This document shows positions 8,473 through 17,934 of a stretch of 64,000 nt of DNA, in pieces. The notes beneath the pieces were generated by a model. It had not been told where the DNA came from. It saw only the letters and a program-made list of their open reading frames with translations, and made no database searches. Numbering within the stretch: position 1 is the first letter of the stretch; every line of letters begins with the position of its first letter. The DNA is from Aestuariibaculum lutulentum (GTDB taxonomy: Bacteria > Bacteroidota > Bacteroidia > Flavobacteriales > Flavobacteriaceae), in the NCBI RefSeq assembly GCF_032926325.1, contig NZ_CP136709.1, positions 1,029,501 to 1,093,500 of the forward strand. The letters are read 5' to 3'. The translations under genes were made by a program, and so were the position numbers.

Positions 8473-10017
8473 TTATTTCATTTTTAATAACCAATTTCGA
8501 ACATCAACTTCTTTCTTAATGATGTCGCGTAAATCTTCAATTTTAACACGCTCCTGCTCCATAGAATCTCTATGACGAATAGTAACGGTGTTATCTTCTA
8601 AAGTATCGTGATCTACAGTGATACAAAACGGCGTTCCGTTAGCATCTTGTCTACGGTAACGACGACCAACAGCATCTTTCTCATCGTAATCCACGTTGAA
8701 ATCCCACTTTAAGTCATCTACAATTTTACGAGCTACTTCTGGTAAACCATCTTTCTTTACCAATGGTAAAATCGCTGCTTTTACAGGCGCTAATACACTT
8801 GGTAATTTAAGTACGGTTCTGGTTGTTCCGTTTTCTAATTCTTCTTCTTGTAATGAATTAGAGAAAACAGCTAAGAACATACGATCTAAACCAATTGAGG
8901 TTTCTAACACGTAAGGCACATAGCTTTTATTTTCTTCCGGGTCGAAATACTGTAATTTTTTACCAGAGAATTTTTCATGCTGAGATAAATCGAAATCAGT
9001 TCTTGAATGAATTCCCTCTAATTCTTTAAATCCGAATGGGAATTTAAACTCGATATCGGCAGCAGCATCAGCATAATGCGCTAATTTCTCATGGTCATGG
9101 AAACGGTAGTTATCCTCGCCCATTCCTAAACTTAAGTGCCACTTAAGTCTGGTATCTTTCCAATGCTCGTACCACTCCTGTTGTGTTCCTGGTTTAATGA
9201 AAAATTGCATTTCCATTTGCTCGAACTCACGCATTCTAAAAATGAATTGTCTTGCAACAATCTCGTTTCTGAATGCTTTACCAGTTTGAGCAATACCAAA
9301 CGGTATTTTCATACGTCCGGTTTTTTGAACGTTTAAAAAGTTTACGAATATACCCTGAGCTGTTTCTGGACGTAAATATAAGTCCATTGCGTTCTCTGCT
9401 GAAGCGCCTAACTTGGTTCCGAACATTAAGTTGAATTGCTTTACGTCTGTCCAGTTTTTACTTCCTGTTAACGGATCGGCAATTTCTAACTCTTCTATTA
9501 ACGCTTTCACATCGGCCAAATCTTCATTTTCTAAAGATTTTGCCATACGAGAAAGAATAGTAGTTATTTGCTCCTGGTATCCTAAAACACGAGGGTTTGT
9601 AGAAACAAATTCTTCTTTACTGAAGGCATCGCCAAAACGTTTTGCCGCTTTAGCAACTTCTTTATCTATTTTAGTTTCAATTTTAGCACAGTAGTCTTCA
9701 ATTAAAACATCGGCGCGGTAACGCTTTTTAGAATCTTTATTATCAATTAACGGATCGTTAAAGGCATCAACGTGACCTGAAGCTTTCCATGTGGTTGGAT
9801 GCATAAAAATAGCAGCATCAATACCTACTATATTTTCATTCATCTGCACCATGGCTTTCCACCAATAATCGCGAATGTTTTTCTTTAATTCTGCACCATT
9901 TTGTGCGTAGTCGTAAACTGCACTTAATCCGTCGTAGATTTCACTACTCTGAAACACGTAACCATACTCCTTAGCGTGAGAGATTACTTTTTTAAATTGA
10001 TCATCTTGATTTGCCAT
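8473..10017 (-). CDS. glyS: glycyl-tRNA synthetase (single-chain class II)
   Basis: Charges tRNA-Gly in the cytosol; the alpha2 homodimer type, not the alpha/beta type. Seen: class II motif 2 in the stretch GKAFRNEIVARQFIFRMREF, motif 3 in YVLETSIGLDRM, and the C-terminal anticodon-binding domain from about residue 395 (LAPVKAAILPLVKK). Length of 514 is standard for this type. The TATTTTTG box starts only 5 bases upstream of the ATG, which implies an almost leaderless mRNA. The gene stands alone, with its own terminator, and is divergent from comF. Confidence 0.97.
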   Translation of the reverse strand: MANQDDQFKKVISHAKEYGYVFQSSEIYDGLSAVYDYAQNGAELKKNIRDYWWKAMVQMNENIVGIDAAIFMHPTTWKASGHVDAFNDPLIDNKDSKKRYRADVLIEDYCAKIETKIDKEVAKAAKRFGDAFSKEEFVSTNPRVLGYQEQITTILSRMAKSLENEDLADVKALIEELEIADPLTGSKNWTDVKQFNLMFGTKLGASAENAMDLYLRPETAQGIFVNFLNVQKTGRMKIPFGIAQTGKAFRNEIVARQFIFRMREFEQMEMQFFIKPGTQQEWYEHWKDTRLKWHLSLGMGEDNYRFHDHEKLAHYADAAADIEFKFPFGFKELEGIHSRTDFDLSQHEKFSGKKLQYFDPEENKSYVPYVLETSIGLDRMFLAVFSNSLQEEELENGTTRTVLKLPSVLAPVKAAILPLVKKDGLPEVARKIVDDLKWDFNVDYDEKDAVGRRYRRQDANGTPFCITVDHDTLEDNTVTIRHRDSMEQERVKIEDLRDIIKKEVDVRNWLLKMK

Positions 10018-10021
10018 GCTG

Positions 10022-10029
10022 CAAAAATA
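10022..10029 (-). promoter_or_regulatory. -7 box directly in front of the glyS start
   Basis: The minus strand reads TATTTTTG, ending 5 bases before the ATG. If it is used, the start point falls at or next to the start codon. Confidence 0.5.
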
Positions 10030-10127
10030 AAAAACCGCTGCTAACTAAGAGAATTCTTCATTAAAAATTAAGCGTGCAATACATTAATTTTTTGTTTAAG
10101 TTTATAGAACCCATTTTTTCGCAATCA

Positions 10128-10805
10128 ATGTTTCAATCTGTTATCAATTTATTATTCCCGAAAGTGTGCTATGCATGCCTGAACACTTTGAATGATAACG
10201 AGGAAACCATTTGCATAACCTGCAGACACGATTTACCTGTCACTAATTTCCATTTTGATAATGCCAATACGGTTAAAAAAGTACTTTATGGAAGGGCAAA
10301 TATTGAACACGCTACGGCCCTTTTCAGATTTGAAAAGAAAGGTCCTGTTCAGCATCTCATTCACGGGTTAAAATACAAAGGTTACGAAACTATTGGAATT
10401 ACTTTAGGTGATTGGTTGGGCGGAGAACTTAAAACACTAAAGCAATATGAAAATATTGATGTGGTTATTCCAGTACCATTACACAAAAAGAAATTAAAAA
10501 AGCGCGGTTACAATCAGGTTGCAAAATTCGGACAACATATTGCTGAAGCGTTGCATTGCGATTATCATGATGATGTTTTAGTAAAAGTCACCAATACCTC
10601 ATCTCAAGTCAATAAAATACGGTTTGCCCGATGGAATAACAATAATGAACTTTTTAAACTGAACGATCCCAAACGCATAGAAAACAAACATATTTTACTG
10701 GTGGACGACTTGATTACTACCGGTGCAACGTTAGAAGCCTGTATTAGCGTCTTGAATCAGGCTAAGAATATAAAAATAAGCATTGCCACCATGGCAATAG
10801 CCTAA
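10128..10805 (+). CDS. ComF family phosphoribosyltransferase-like protein
   Basis: ComF-type protein, linked in other bacteria to DNA uptake during transformation, with a PRTase domain of unclear substrate. Seen: an N-terminal zinc ribbon with Cys pairs (CYAC and CITC, at residues 14/17 and 29/32 counted from this start) and the PRPP loop LLVDDLITTGATLE near the C-terminus, plus PVPLHKKKLKKRGYNQ as the conserved ComF block. A longer reading from a GTG at 10074 exists; I prefer the ATG at 10128 because the family starts shortly before the Cys pairs and a weak promoter-like TA/T tract sits around 10085. It lies 47 bases upstream of the next gene's start region, which has its own promoter box. 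Confidence 0.9.
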   Translation: MFQSVINLLFPKVCYACLNTLNDNEETICITCRHDLPVTNFHFDNANTVKKVLYGRANIEHATALFRFEKKGPVQHLIHGLKYKGYETIGITLGDWLGGELKTLKQYENIDVVIPVPLHKKKLKKRGYNQVAKFGQHIAEALHCDYHDDVLVKVTNTSSQVNKIRFARWNNNNELFKLNDPKRIENKHILLVDDLITTGATLEACISVLNQAKNIKISIATMAIA

Positions 10806-10835
10806 ACAGTTAGTCGTTATATCTTTAAAATTATG

Positions 10836-10843
10836 TAGGTTTG
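10836..10843 (+). promoter_or_regulatory. -7 box for the Ig-like lipoprotein gene
   Basis: TAGGTTTG, a full match to TAnnTTTG, 20 bases before the ATG at 10864. No TTG at -33 was recognised. Confidence 0.45.
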
Positions 10844-10863
10844 CTAAAAATTTAAGACAGGTA

Positions 10864-12468
10864 ATGAACAAAACGTTTTCAAATGTTATTTTAATGGCCT
10901 TAATAGGCTTGGTGTTGGCTAACTGTGCGAATCGTGGAACTCCTGATGGTGGCCCAAAAGACGAAACACCACCACAAATTATAAAATCTTCACCTGAAAA
11001 CTATACTACCAATTTTAAAAGCAACGAAATCAAAATTTATTTTGACGAATACATCAAAATAAAAGATTTACAGAAACAGCTTATTATTTCGCCTCCTATG
11101 GAATATCAACCAGAGGTAACCCCACAAGGTGGTGCAAGTAAATTCATTACCATAAAAATTAAAGACACCTTAAAAGCCAATACAACCTACGCCTTTAATT
11201 TCGGAAATAGTATTACCGATAATAATGAAGGTAACCCATACCCATACTATCGTTATGTGTTTTCAACCGGGAGTTATATCGATTCGCTTTCTGTAAAAGG
11301 AAACATTATTGATGCTTTAAAAAGTAAACCTGAAACTTTTATTAATGTCGGACTTTATGAAGTAGACTCGACGTATAACGATTCCATAGTTTATAACAAA
11401 GTTCCAACATATATCACCAACACTTTAGATAGCGTAACGACTTTCAACATTGAAAATATAAAAGCAGGGAAATATCTTTTAATGGCGCTTAAAGACAATA
11501 ATGGGGATAATAAATTTCAGCAAAAAACAGATCAAATCGGGTTTTACGACCATATTATAACCGTACCTTCAGATTCAAGTTATACCCTAAAACTATTTAA
11601 AGAAACTCTTGATTTTAAAGCGACACGACCATTTATTGCTGCACAGCAAAAAATTGCTTTTGGTTATGAAGGTAAAGTTGAAGGAATGAAAATAAATGTT
11701 GCTTCTGAAGTTCCTTCGTACTTTGAACACCGCATTACCAAAGAAGAAAAGACAGACACACTTAACTATTGGTACAGACCTAAGGTTGAAGTTGATTCTA
11801 TTATTTTTAAAGTGTCGAATACCGATTATTCAAAAGACTATACAGTTAAAATTCGTCCACAGGATAAAGATTCTTTAATTATAAAAAGTATTCCGGCTAA
11901 TAGCATTTCAGAGATCTTTAAAATTAAAGGAAACATTCCTTTTGTAAATTTTGACACCTCAAAAGTAAACTTGATTGATAAGGATTCTGCTAAAGTAGAG
12001 TTCTCTACAAAATTAGATAGCCTAAACAACACCTATGCTATCGATTTTAAGAAAACTGAAGATAACAACTATAAAATTCAGATTCTCCCTGAAGCTTTAA
12101 CCGACTTTTTCGAGAATAAAAATGCTGATACGCTTAACTACACGGTTAGAACTAAAAAATCATCAGAATTTGGATACGTGCGTTTTAATCTTGTTAACGC
12201 CAAATTACCGGTTATTATTCAGTTAACCACCGAAAAAGGGGAAGTTAAATACGAACAGGCTGTTGCTAAAGCTGGCGCTGTTGATTTTGAAAATTTACCA
12301 GCAGGCATCTTTTATATCAGAGTTATACACGATAGTAATGGCAACGGAATTTTCGATACCGGAAACTATTTAAAGAAATTACAACCTGAAGAAGTAAGCT
12401 TCTTTAAAGAAATAGAAATTAGAGCCGATTGGGGATTAGAAGAAACGTTAAATTTTACTGGAGAGTAA
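10864..12468 (+). CDS. Ig-like domain (SbsA-type) lipoprotein
   Basis: Exported lipoprotein, probably outer-membrane or surface attached. Seen: a lipoprotein signal with the lipobox LVLANC, Cys21 being the acylated residue, followed by a NRGTPDGGPKDETPP linker. The Big_5/SbsA-like Ig domain spans roughly residues 36-140 (PPQIIKSSPENY, FDEYIKIKD, FNFGNSITD). The central and C-terminal parts are beta-rich with no enzyme motif; DSNGNGIFDTGNY near 495-510 is a Ca-binding-like Asp/Asn/Gly loop. The 534-residue Bacteroidota family is widely conserved but uncharacterised to my knowledge. Its 3' end overlaps the convergent nitrilase gene by 14 bases. Confidence 0.85.
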   Translation: MNKTFSNVILMALIGLVLANCANRGTPDGGPKDETPPQIIKSSPENYTTNFKSNEIKIYFDEYIKIKDLQKQLIISPPMEYQPEVTPQGGASKFITIKIKDTLKANTTYAFNFGNSITDNNEGNPYPYYRYVFSTGSYIDSLSVKGNIIDALKSKPETFINVGLYEVDSTYNDSIVYNKVPTYITNTLDSVTTFNIENIKAGKYLLMALKDNNGDNKFQQKTDQIGFYDHIITVPSDSSYTLKLFKETLDFKATRPFIAAQQKIAFGYEGKVEGMKINVASEVPSYFEHRITKEEKTDTLNYWYRPKVEVDSIIFKVSNTDYSKDYTVKIRPQDKDSLIIKSIPANSISEIFKIKGNIPFVNFDTSKVNLIDKDSAKVEFSTKLDSLNNTYAIDFKKTEDNNYKIQILPEALTDFFENKNADTLNYTVRTKKSSEFGYVRFNLVNAKLPVIIQLTTEKGEVKYEQAVAKAGAVDFENLPAGIFYIRVIHDSNGNGIFDTGNYLKKLQPEEVSFFKEIEIRADWGLEETLNFTGE

Positions 12469-13234
12469 ACACGTCTTTATCTTCTAAAAACTTAAGCTTA
12501 TTACGGTAGAAATTAATGTGGTTTCGCTCCAGTGTTACCACATCTACCATATCTCTGTTTGGTTTTAATTTAGATATGGCATTCCCCAACACGTCGTACA
12601 CTTCGGAGTTTCCGCAATACTCATTTTGTGCATCATCCAGCCCTACCCGATTTACCCCAACGCAGTAACACATGTTCTCTATAGCTCGCGCTTTTAGCAA
12701 GGTATCCCAGGCAAAAATTCTCGGTTTTGGCCAGTTGGCAACATAAATTAACACATCGTAATCTTCTACATTTCTTACCCAAACAGGAAAACGCAGATCG
12801 TAACACACTTGCGGACAAATTTTCCAGCCTTTATACTCTATAATAACTTTTTTATCTCCTTTAGAAAACACCTTATCTTCTCCTGCTAACGTAAACGTAT
12901 GGCGTTTATCATATGACACTACATCTCCTGAAGGTTCAACAAACAACAACCTATTATAGTAGGATTTATTATCTTCTATAATAATACTCCCCATCACCGC
13001 CGCATTGGTTTCCTGAGCCACTTTTTGCATCCAGGACACCGTTTTGCCATCCATAGTTTCGGCAACAGCATCAGCATTCATGGTAAAAGCTGTGGTAAAC
13101 ATTTCGGGAAGCACAATAAGATCAACCTCTCCTTTAATCGTTTCAATTTTTTCTTTGAATTGCTTGCGGTTCGCTTTCGGATCTTCCCAAACCAAATCGG
13201 ATTGAATAAGGGCTAGTTTCATTTGATCTTGCAT
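12455..13234 (-). CDS. nitrilase-superfamily amidohydrolase (omega-amidase type)
   Basis: Cytosolic carbon-nitrogen hydrolase. Seen: the Glu-Lys-Cys triad as Glu44 in LPEMFTTAF, Lys110 in YDKRHTF and Cys144 in CPQVCYDLRFP. The CYDLRFP context and 259-residue length match the YafV/Nit2 omega-amidases, which hydrolyse alpha-ketoglutaramate or ketosuccinamate, and this is my preferred substrate guess. An alternative ATG four codons downstream (MKLALIQSDL) is equally plausible as the start. It sits between the Ig-like lipoprotein (overlapping tail) and the MutS-like gene, which reads the same way but is separated by about 70 bases. Confidence 0.9.
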   Translation of the reverse strand: MQDQMKLALIQSDLVWEDPKANRKQFKEKIETIKGEVDLIVLPEMFTTAFTMNADAVAETMDGKTVSWMQKVAQETNAAVMGSIIIEDNKSYYNRLLFVEPSGDVVSYDKRHTFTLAGEDKVFSKGDKKVIIEYKGWKICPQVCYDLRFPVWVRNVEDYDVLIYVANWPKPRIFAWDTLLKARAIENMCYCVGVNRVGLDDAQNEYCGNSEVYDVLGNAISKLKPNRDMVDVVTLERNHINFYRNKLKFLEDKDVFTLQ

Positions 13235-13308
13235 AATATAAGTGGTTGTTAGTTAAACTAAAGATAGTAACTTATCGTTTTACGCCATAGAGATACCGAT
13301 TATATTTT

Positions 13309-15078
13309 CTAAACAATTTCCATTTTTTTCAATAAAAAAGAGGCGTTCATATTCTGGCAAACACCGCTTTTTAATTTATAGTCGAAATACAGTTCGTCGT
13401 TTATAATTTCTGCATCAAAGTAATAGTTCTTTACTGCTTCCAATTCCTGTTCTATATCACACAAACTTAAATCATGCGTTGCTATAATTCCGGTAGCATT
13501 GGAAGCCACCAGTTTTTCAACAAATTTTTTAGAACCAATCGCTTTATCGGTACTGTTGGTTCCTTTTAAAATTTCATCTAAAACAATAAAATAGCGTTCA
13601 GTCTTTATAGTATCGACTATATATTTTAAACGGGTTAATTCTGAAAAGAAATACGAACTGTCATCTGTTAACGAATCGGTGGTTCGCATACTGGTAATTA
13701 ATTTTATTGGCGAATAGGCACTCGATTTTGCACACACGGGCAAACCGACATTTGCCATAACAATATGCAATGAAATGGTTCGTAAAAAGGTACTCTTTCC
13801 TGCCATATTAGCTCCGGTAACGATAAAAAACTGCTCTTTATTAATGGTTACATCGCTATCAACGCGTTTTTCTTTATTCAATAACGGATGCCCTAACTGT
13901 TCTGCCAAAATTGTTGGTCCATTTTCATGAATCTTCGGAAATACAAATTCAGGATGATTAAAAGCAAAATTTCCTAAGGAATTGTAAGCATCAAAAAATG
14001 CCACGACCTCAAACCAATCGGTTACTTTATGACCATACTTTTCAATCCATTTTTCAATGCGGTAACTATTTTTTAAATCAGTCAAGAAATAGCCATTTCC
14101 GAAAATAGCACCAATTAAATTATTTCGATTATCTAATGCATCTAAAGATCTTGAAAATGCTTTAAAAATAGCTGACGCTTTTTCTTCGCCTAACTGAATT
14201 TGCTGCTGTTTTTCTTTTAATAATTCTGAAGTAAATGTTTCCTTTTCTACTAAATCCAATAATAAAGCATATTGACGAAACGTATCTTTTACCTTATCGG
14301 TGTTGGACGACAGCACATTAATTTTCTTTAAATAGCCACCACTTACACCTAATCCAACCAAAAGCCAGTATCCCAAATATGCCGCAAATGAAAATTCAAA
14401 AAAAGCACCTATACCCAAGCCCAAAGTTACAATTGTGAATACCAACGGTAACCATTTTATAAATTTTGGCAAAAACGATTCATAGCCTTTAAGCCACGAT
14501 ATAATTTGCTCTGTCGGGGTTTCAACATGTACTAAACTTGAGGTTGCCGAATAATATTGACGCCATTGTGGTTTTTCGTTAAGTTCCTTTATGGCCTTCT
14601 GACGCACTTCAATATTTTCAATATTATTAGCCTTTAACAAATTCGCTAAGGTTTGAGTACCTTCATTATTTGTTGTTCTATTCATAAACTGAAAGAATGA
14701 ACCCCGACCAAATAAATCGATATCTAAACTGTAAAAATGCTTCGGATCTTGAAATTCTAAACCTTGATTGCGATGGTGGAAATCTCCTGATAAAATTTTA
14801 AGTTCTTCTTCATTGAGTTCTGCTAAAGCCTTATTAAAATTTCGTTTGGCTTTAACATCGTTATATTTTGTCAACAAAACAATAAATACAATAATTCCCA
14901 ACAAACCAATTGCAAGTGCCAGCTGCCATTGCGCGAAGAATGTATAAATTCCGCCAGCACTCAACAGAAAAACCAGTAAGCGCAAACTGCTTAACCCTGT
15001 CATTTTTCGGTAATGCTTCTGAGTTTCAGAAGTATAAACATCTAGGTGTTTTTTATAGTAAGATTCTGGTGATTCCAT
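13309..15078 (-). CDS. membrane-anchored MutS-like ATPase
   Basis: Protein with a MutS domain-V ATPase but none of the mismatch-recognition domains. Counting from the chosen ATG (MESPES), hydrophobic pairs lie at about residues 33-72 and 210-250, suggesting a four-segment membrane anchor. The C-terminal part carries the Walker A motif GANMAGKSTF near residue 420, the Walker B motif FIVLDEILKGTNSTDK, and the TTDSLTDDSSYFFSEL signature of MutS-family ATPases. A reading starting 14 codons upstream exists but adds an unlikely tail beyond the family start. It is therefore not MutS itself; the role is unknown. It lies just beyond the terminator of the Bax-inhibitor gene. Confidence 0.85.
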   Translation of the reverse strand: MESPESYYKKHLDVYTSETQKHYRKMTGLSSLRLLVFLLSAGGIYTFFAQWQLALAIGLLGIIVFIVLLTKYNDVKAKRNFNKALAELNEEELKILSGDFHHRNQGLEFQDPKHFYSLDIDLFGRGSFFQFMNRTTNNEGTQTLANLLKANNIENIEVRQKAIKELNEKPQWRQYYSATSSLVHVETPTEQIISWLKGYESFLPKFIKWLPLVFTIVTLGLGIGAFFEFSFAAYLGYWLLVGLGVSGGYLKKINVLSSNTDKVKDTFRQYALLLDLVEKETFTSELLKEKQQQIQLGEEKASAIFKAFSRSLDALDNRNNLIGAIFGNGYFLTDLKNSYRIEKWIEKYGHKVTDWFEVVAFFDAYNSLGNFAFNHPEFVFPKIHENGPTILAEQLGHPLLNKEKRVDSDVTINKEQFFIVTGANMAGKSTFLRTISLHIVMANVGLPVCAKSSAYSPIKLITSMRTTDSLTDDSSYFFSELTRLKYIVDTIKTERYFIVLDEILKGTNSTDKAIGSKKFVEKLVASNATGIIATHDLSLCDIEQELEAVKNYYFDAEIINDELYFDYKLKSGVCQNMNASFLLKKMEIV

Positions 15079-15121
15079 GGTAATTATTGAAAGATATTTG
15101 ATTTCAAAGTAAAGAAACAAA

Positions 15122-15147
15122 AAAGCCCCGAATGACTTCAGGGCTTT
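15122..15147 (-). terminator. terminator of the Bax inhibitor-1 gene
   Basis: Stem AAGCCCCGAA / TTCAGGGCTT (one mismatch) with a 4-base loop, located 21 bases beyond the stop at 15168 and followed by a T run on the minus strand. Confidence 0.75.
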
Positions 15148-15167
15148 ATTATTATTTTATGTTTTTA

Positions 15168-15872
15168 TTAATCTCTAGACATAAAAATGCGCAGTATGTA
15201 CCAAAACAATAGCATTAACGCAGCAAATAAACCTAAGGCTGCAGGTATGTATTGATCGTCTGAGTATTTATTAACAAGATTTGATGTTTGATATAAAATA
15301 GAACCTGCTGCCAATACACACATAGCTACCGAAAACCAAAGTCCTAAATTGAAACCAAAAAGACTTCCTGCAATAACTAAACCTATTGCAATAAAAAATC
15401 CGACCGTTAATCCGGCCTTTAAAAACGAGAAATCTTTTTTAGTTACGAATACAATAGCCGACAACCCTGTAAACAGACACAATGTAACTATGGCCGCCTG
15501 ATTTAATATTTCAGGACCAGACTCCATATAAAACGCAGCAATGTAAATAATAGGAACAAAAATCAAGGCTTCAGCTAATATATAAACCCCATAGGCTAAA
15601 TACTGCATATTTTTATCGGCTGTTCTTAAAGTCATACTTTCAGCATAATTGGTTACTAACATAAATCCGCCAAGCATAATTAACCAGCGCCAACCTTCTG
15701 TCATAGACAACATAAATTCTATTACAGTATCACTTTGAAGCAATAAATATTCAAATAAAACAAAAGCCAACACGCCTCCTGCTACATGAGAATACGTCTT
15801 TTTGTAAAATGCGACCTTATCTGCTTCAGATAAATCGGCGACCATTAATTTGTTTTGAATCATGTCTTCCAT
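15168..15872 (-). CDS. Bax inhibitor-1/YccA family membrane protein
   Basis: Integral inner-membrane protein of the TMBIM family, some bacterial members of which are pH-sensitive calcium leak channels. Seen: seven hydrophobic segments from about residue 30 to 230, and the C-terminal part with paired acidic residues around SDDQYIPAALGLF that corresponds to the di-aspartyl region of the family. The 234-residue length is normal. The gene is bracketed by terminators on both sides, so it is probably monocistronic. Substrate and role in this organism are not known. Confidence 0.9.
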   Translation of the reverse strand: MEDMIQNKLMVADLSEADKVAFYKKTYSHVAGGVLAFVLFEYLLLQSDTVIEFMLSMTEGWRWLIMLGGFMLVTNYAESMTLRTADKNMQYLAYGVYILAEALIFVPIIYIAAFYMESGPEILNQAAIVTLCLFTGLSAIVFVTKKDFSFLKAGLTVGFFIAIGLVIAGSLFGFNLGLWFSVAMCVLAAGSILYQTSNLVNKYSDDQYIPAALGLFAALMLLFWYILRIFMSRD

Positions 15873-15915
15873 AAACTATTTTTTATTTAATGTTAGATGA
15901 TAAATGTAATAAAAA

Positions 15916-15960
15916 AAGAAACCGAATTCTTACGTAATCGTAAAAATTCGGTTTCAGTAC
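15916..15960 (-). terminator. terminator of the YugP-type protease gene
   Basis: Stem GAAACCGAATT / AAATTCGGTTTC around a loop that itself contains a small TTACG...CGTAA stem; 16 bases beyond the stop at 15976, with a long T run on the minus strand. Confidence 0.8.
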
Positions 15961-15975
15961 ATTTTTCTGTATCAA

Positions 15976-16674
15976 CTAATCTCTTGAGCCTCCTAATACG
16001 CGTAAGCCCCAATATAATAAGTTTGCTAACGCTCCAATTGCTGCTACAAGATAGGTTCTTGCCGCCCATTTAAGTGCATCTTCAGAACCTGCATACTCTT
16101 CCTGAGATACCATATTTTTATTTTTCAACCATGCTAAAGCGCGATTACTTGCATCGTATTCCACAGGCAGTGTAATAAAGCTAAATAAAGTTGCCGCTGC
16201 CATAAAAACCAAACCAAGAATAGCTACATAAAAGCCCATGCCTGCACTTTCAGCTGCACCAAGAACCAGACCTCCAATAACCAACCATTGCGACATTCCT
16301 GAAGTTACACTAACTATTGGCACTAAAGCCGAACGCATTTGCAACCACTCATAAGCCTGAGCATGTTGCACAGCATGACCACATTCGTGAGCCGCTACGG
16401 CTGCCGCTGCGGCATTACGCTGATGGTATACAGCTTCACTTAAATTCACGGTTTTATTTTTGGGGTTATAATGATCGGTTAAACGACCTGGTGTAGAAAT
16501 AACCTCAACATCGGTAATACCATGATCGGCCAACATTTTCTCAGCTATCTGAGCACCTGTCATCCCATTTCTTAACTGAACCTTTGAGTATTGTTCAAAT
16601 TTTCGTTTTAACTGATTACTCACTAACCAGCTTACCAGAGCAATACCACCTATTAATATATAATATCCTATCAT
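15976..16674 (-). CDS. YugP-type neutral zinc metallopeptidase (membrane)
   Basis: Membrane-bound putative zinc protease (PF04298 type). Counting from the ATG at 16672-16674: an N-terminal membrane segment at 2-19, the zinc-binding motif AAHECGHAVQH with HECGH at 96-100, and two or three further hydrophobic segments at about 125-180 and near the C-terminus. A longer reading (25 extra codons) was rejected, because MIGYYILIGG is the natural membrane-anchor start. Substrate unknown. It is flanked by terminators and probably transcribed alone. Confidence 0.87.
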   Translation of the reverse strand: MIGYYILIGGIALVSWLVSNQLKRKFEQYSKVQLRNGMTGAQIAEKMLADHGITDVEVISTPGRLTDHYNPKNKTVNLSEAVYHQRNAAAAAVAAHECGHAVQHAQAYEWLQMRSALVPIVSVTSGMSQWLVIGGLVLGAAESAGMGFYVAILGLVFMAAATLFSFITLPVEYDASNRALAWLKNKNMVSQEEYAGSEDALKWAARTYLVAAIGALANLLYWGLRVLGGSRD

Positions 16675-16776
16675 TGTTTTCAATTTAAATTCACAATTAA
16701 ATATAACAAAAATAGCGCCATTTTTAACGGCATGATATTCTGTCAGCACCCAAAATATTGTTAAAATAAGGACATA

Positions 16777-16815
16777 AAAAAACGGGATATCTATTTCTAA
16801 ATATCCCGTTTTAAG
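16777..16815 (-). terminator. terminator of ald
   Basis: Stem AAAACGGGATAT / ATATCCCGTTTT around a 10-base loop, 21 bases beyond the ald stop codon, with an A run on the plus strand giving U residues on the transcript. Confidence 0.85.
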
Positions 16816-16833
16816 CTTTATTAAAATAATTTA

Positions 16834-17934
16834 TTAAGACGCTACAAACTCTAAATCGAAAGCTTCAGCGATTTCTTTATAAACGATATCTCCTTTAACA
16901 ACATTTAATCCTTTTGCTAAAGACGCGTTGTTAGCACAAGCTTGCTCCCATCCTTCGTTAGCTAATCTAATTACGTAAGGTAAAGTTACGTTAGTTAAAG
17001 CTACAGTAGAAGTGTAAGGTACAGCACCTGGCATGTTAGCCACACAGTAGTGTACTACATCATCAATGATGTAAGTAGGATCTTGGTGTGTAGTTGCGTG
17101 AGTTGTTTCAAAACATCCACCTTGGTCTACAGCAACGTCAACGATTACTGTTCCAGGACGCATATCTTTAAGCATATCTTTAGTGATTAATTTAGGCGCT
17201 TTTGCTCCTTTAATTAATACACCACCGATAACTAAATCTGTTTCTGGTAAGTGTTTTCTAATGTTGTACTCACTAGAGAACTCAGTATTTACGTTAGCTG
17301 GCATGATATCAGAGATGTAACGTAATTGCTTCATGTTAATATCCATGATAGTTACGTTAGCTCCTAAACCTGCTGCCATTTTAGCTGCCTGGATACCTAC
17401 GATACCACCACCTAAAACTAATACATTTGCAGGAGGAACACCCGGAACACCACCTAGTAAAATTCCACGTCCTTTAATTGGTTTCTCTAAATATTTAGCA
17501 CCTTGTTGGATAGACATTCTACCAGCAACCTCAGACATTGGAACTAATAATGGTAAAGACCCGTCAGCATCTTCTACAGTTTCGTAAGCGATACAAACCG
17601 CTTTACTTTCGATCATTGCTTTAGTAAGGGTTTCACTTGATGCAAAATGAAAATAAGTAAATACAACCTGATCTTTCTTAATTAAGCTGTACTCCTTCTC
17701 GATAGGTTCTTTCACCTTAACAATCATATCCGCTATCTCATAAACCTCTTCAATGGTTTCAAGAATAGTTGCTCCAGCTTTAATATAATCTTGGTCAAGA
17801 AATCCACTACCAAAACCTGCATCTTTTTGCACGAATACTTCGTGGTTTCTTTTAGTAAGCTCGAATACACCTGAAGGTGTCATACCTACTCTGTTCTCAT
17901 TGTTTTTAATTTCTATAGGAACACCAATTTTCAT
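16834..17934 (-). CDS. ald: alanine dehydrogenase
   Basis: NAD-dependent interconversion of L-alanine and pyruvate plus ammonia; cytosolic hexamer. Seen: the substrate-site Lys75 in KVKEP and His96 in YFHFASS, and the NAD-binding glycine motif VLVLGGGIVGIQAA at about 171-184. GAVPYTSTVALTN lies near 305-317, and the 366-residue length is standard. Terminated by its own hairpin. The region upstream up to the leuS terminator (about 220 bases) is AT-rich and shows no further gene; no clean TAnnTTTG box was found for this gene. Confidence 0.97.
   Translation of the reverse strand: MKIGVPIEIKNNENRVGMTPSGVFELTKRNHEVFVQKDAGFGSGFLDQDYIKAGATILETIEEVYEIADMIVKVKEPIEKEYSLIKKDQVVFTYFHFASSETLTKAMIESKAVCIAYETVEDADGSLPLLVPMSEVAGRMSIQQGAKYLEKPIKGRGILLGGVPGVPPANVLVLGGGIVGIQAAKMAAGLGANVTIMDINMKQLRYISDIMPANVNTEFSSEYNIRKHLPETDLVIGGVLIKGAKAPKLITKDMLKDMRPGTVIVDVAVDQGGCFETTHATTHQDPTYIIDDVVHYCVANMPGAVPYTSTVALTNVTLPYVIRLANEGWEQACANNASLAKGLNVVKGDIVYKEIAEAFDLEFVAS

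Noticed and set aside
9413..9694. Plus-strand open frame inside glyS
   Set aside because: Antisense shadow of a well-supported tRNA synthetase gene with no motif of its own.
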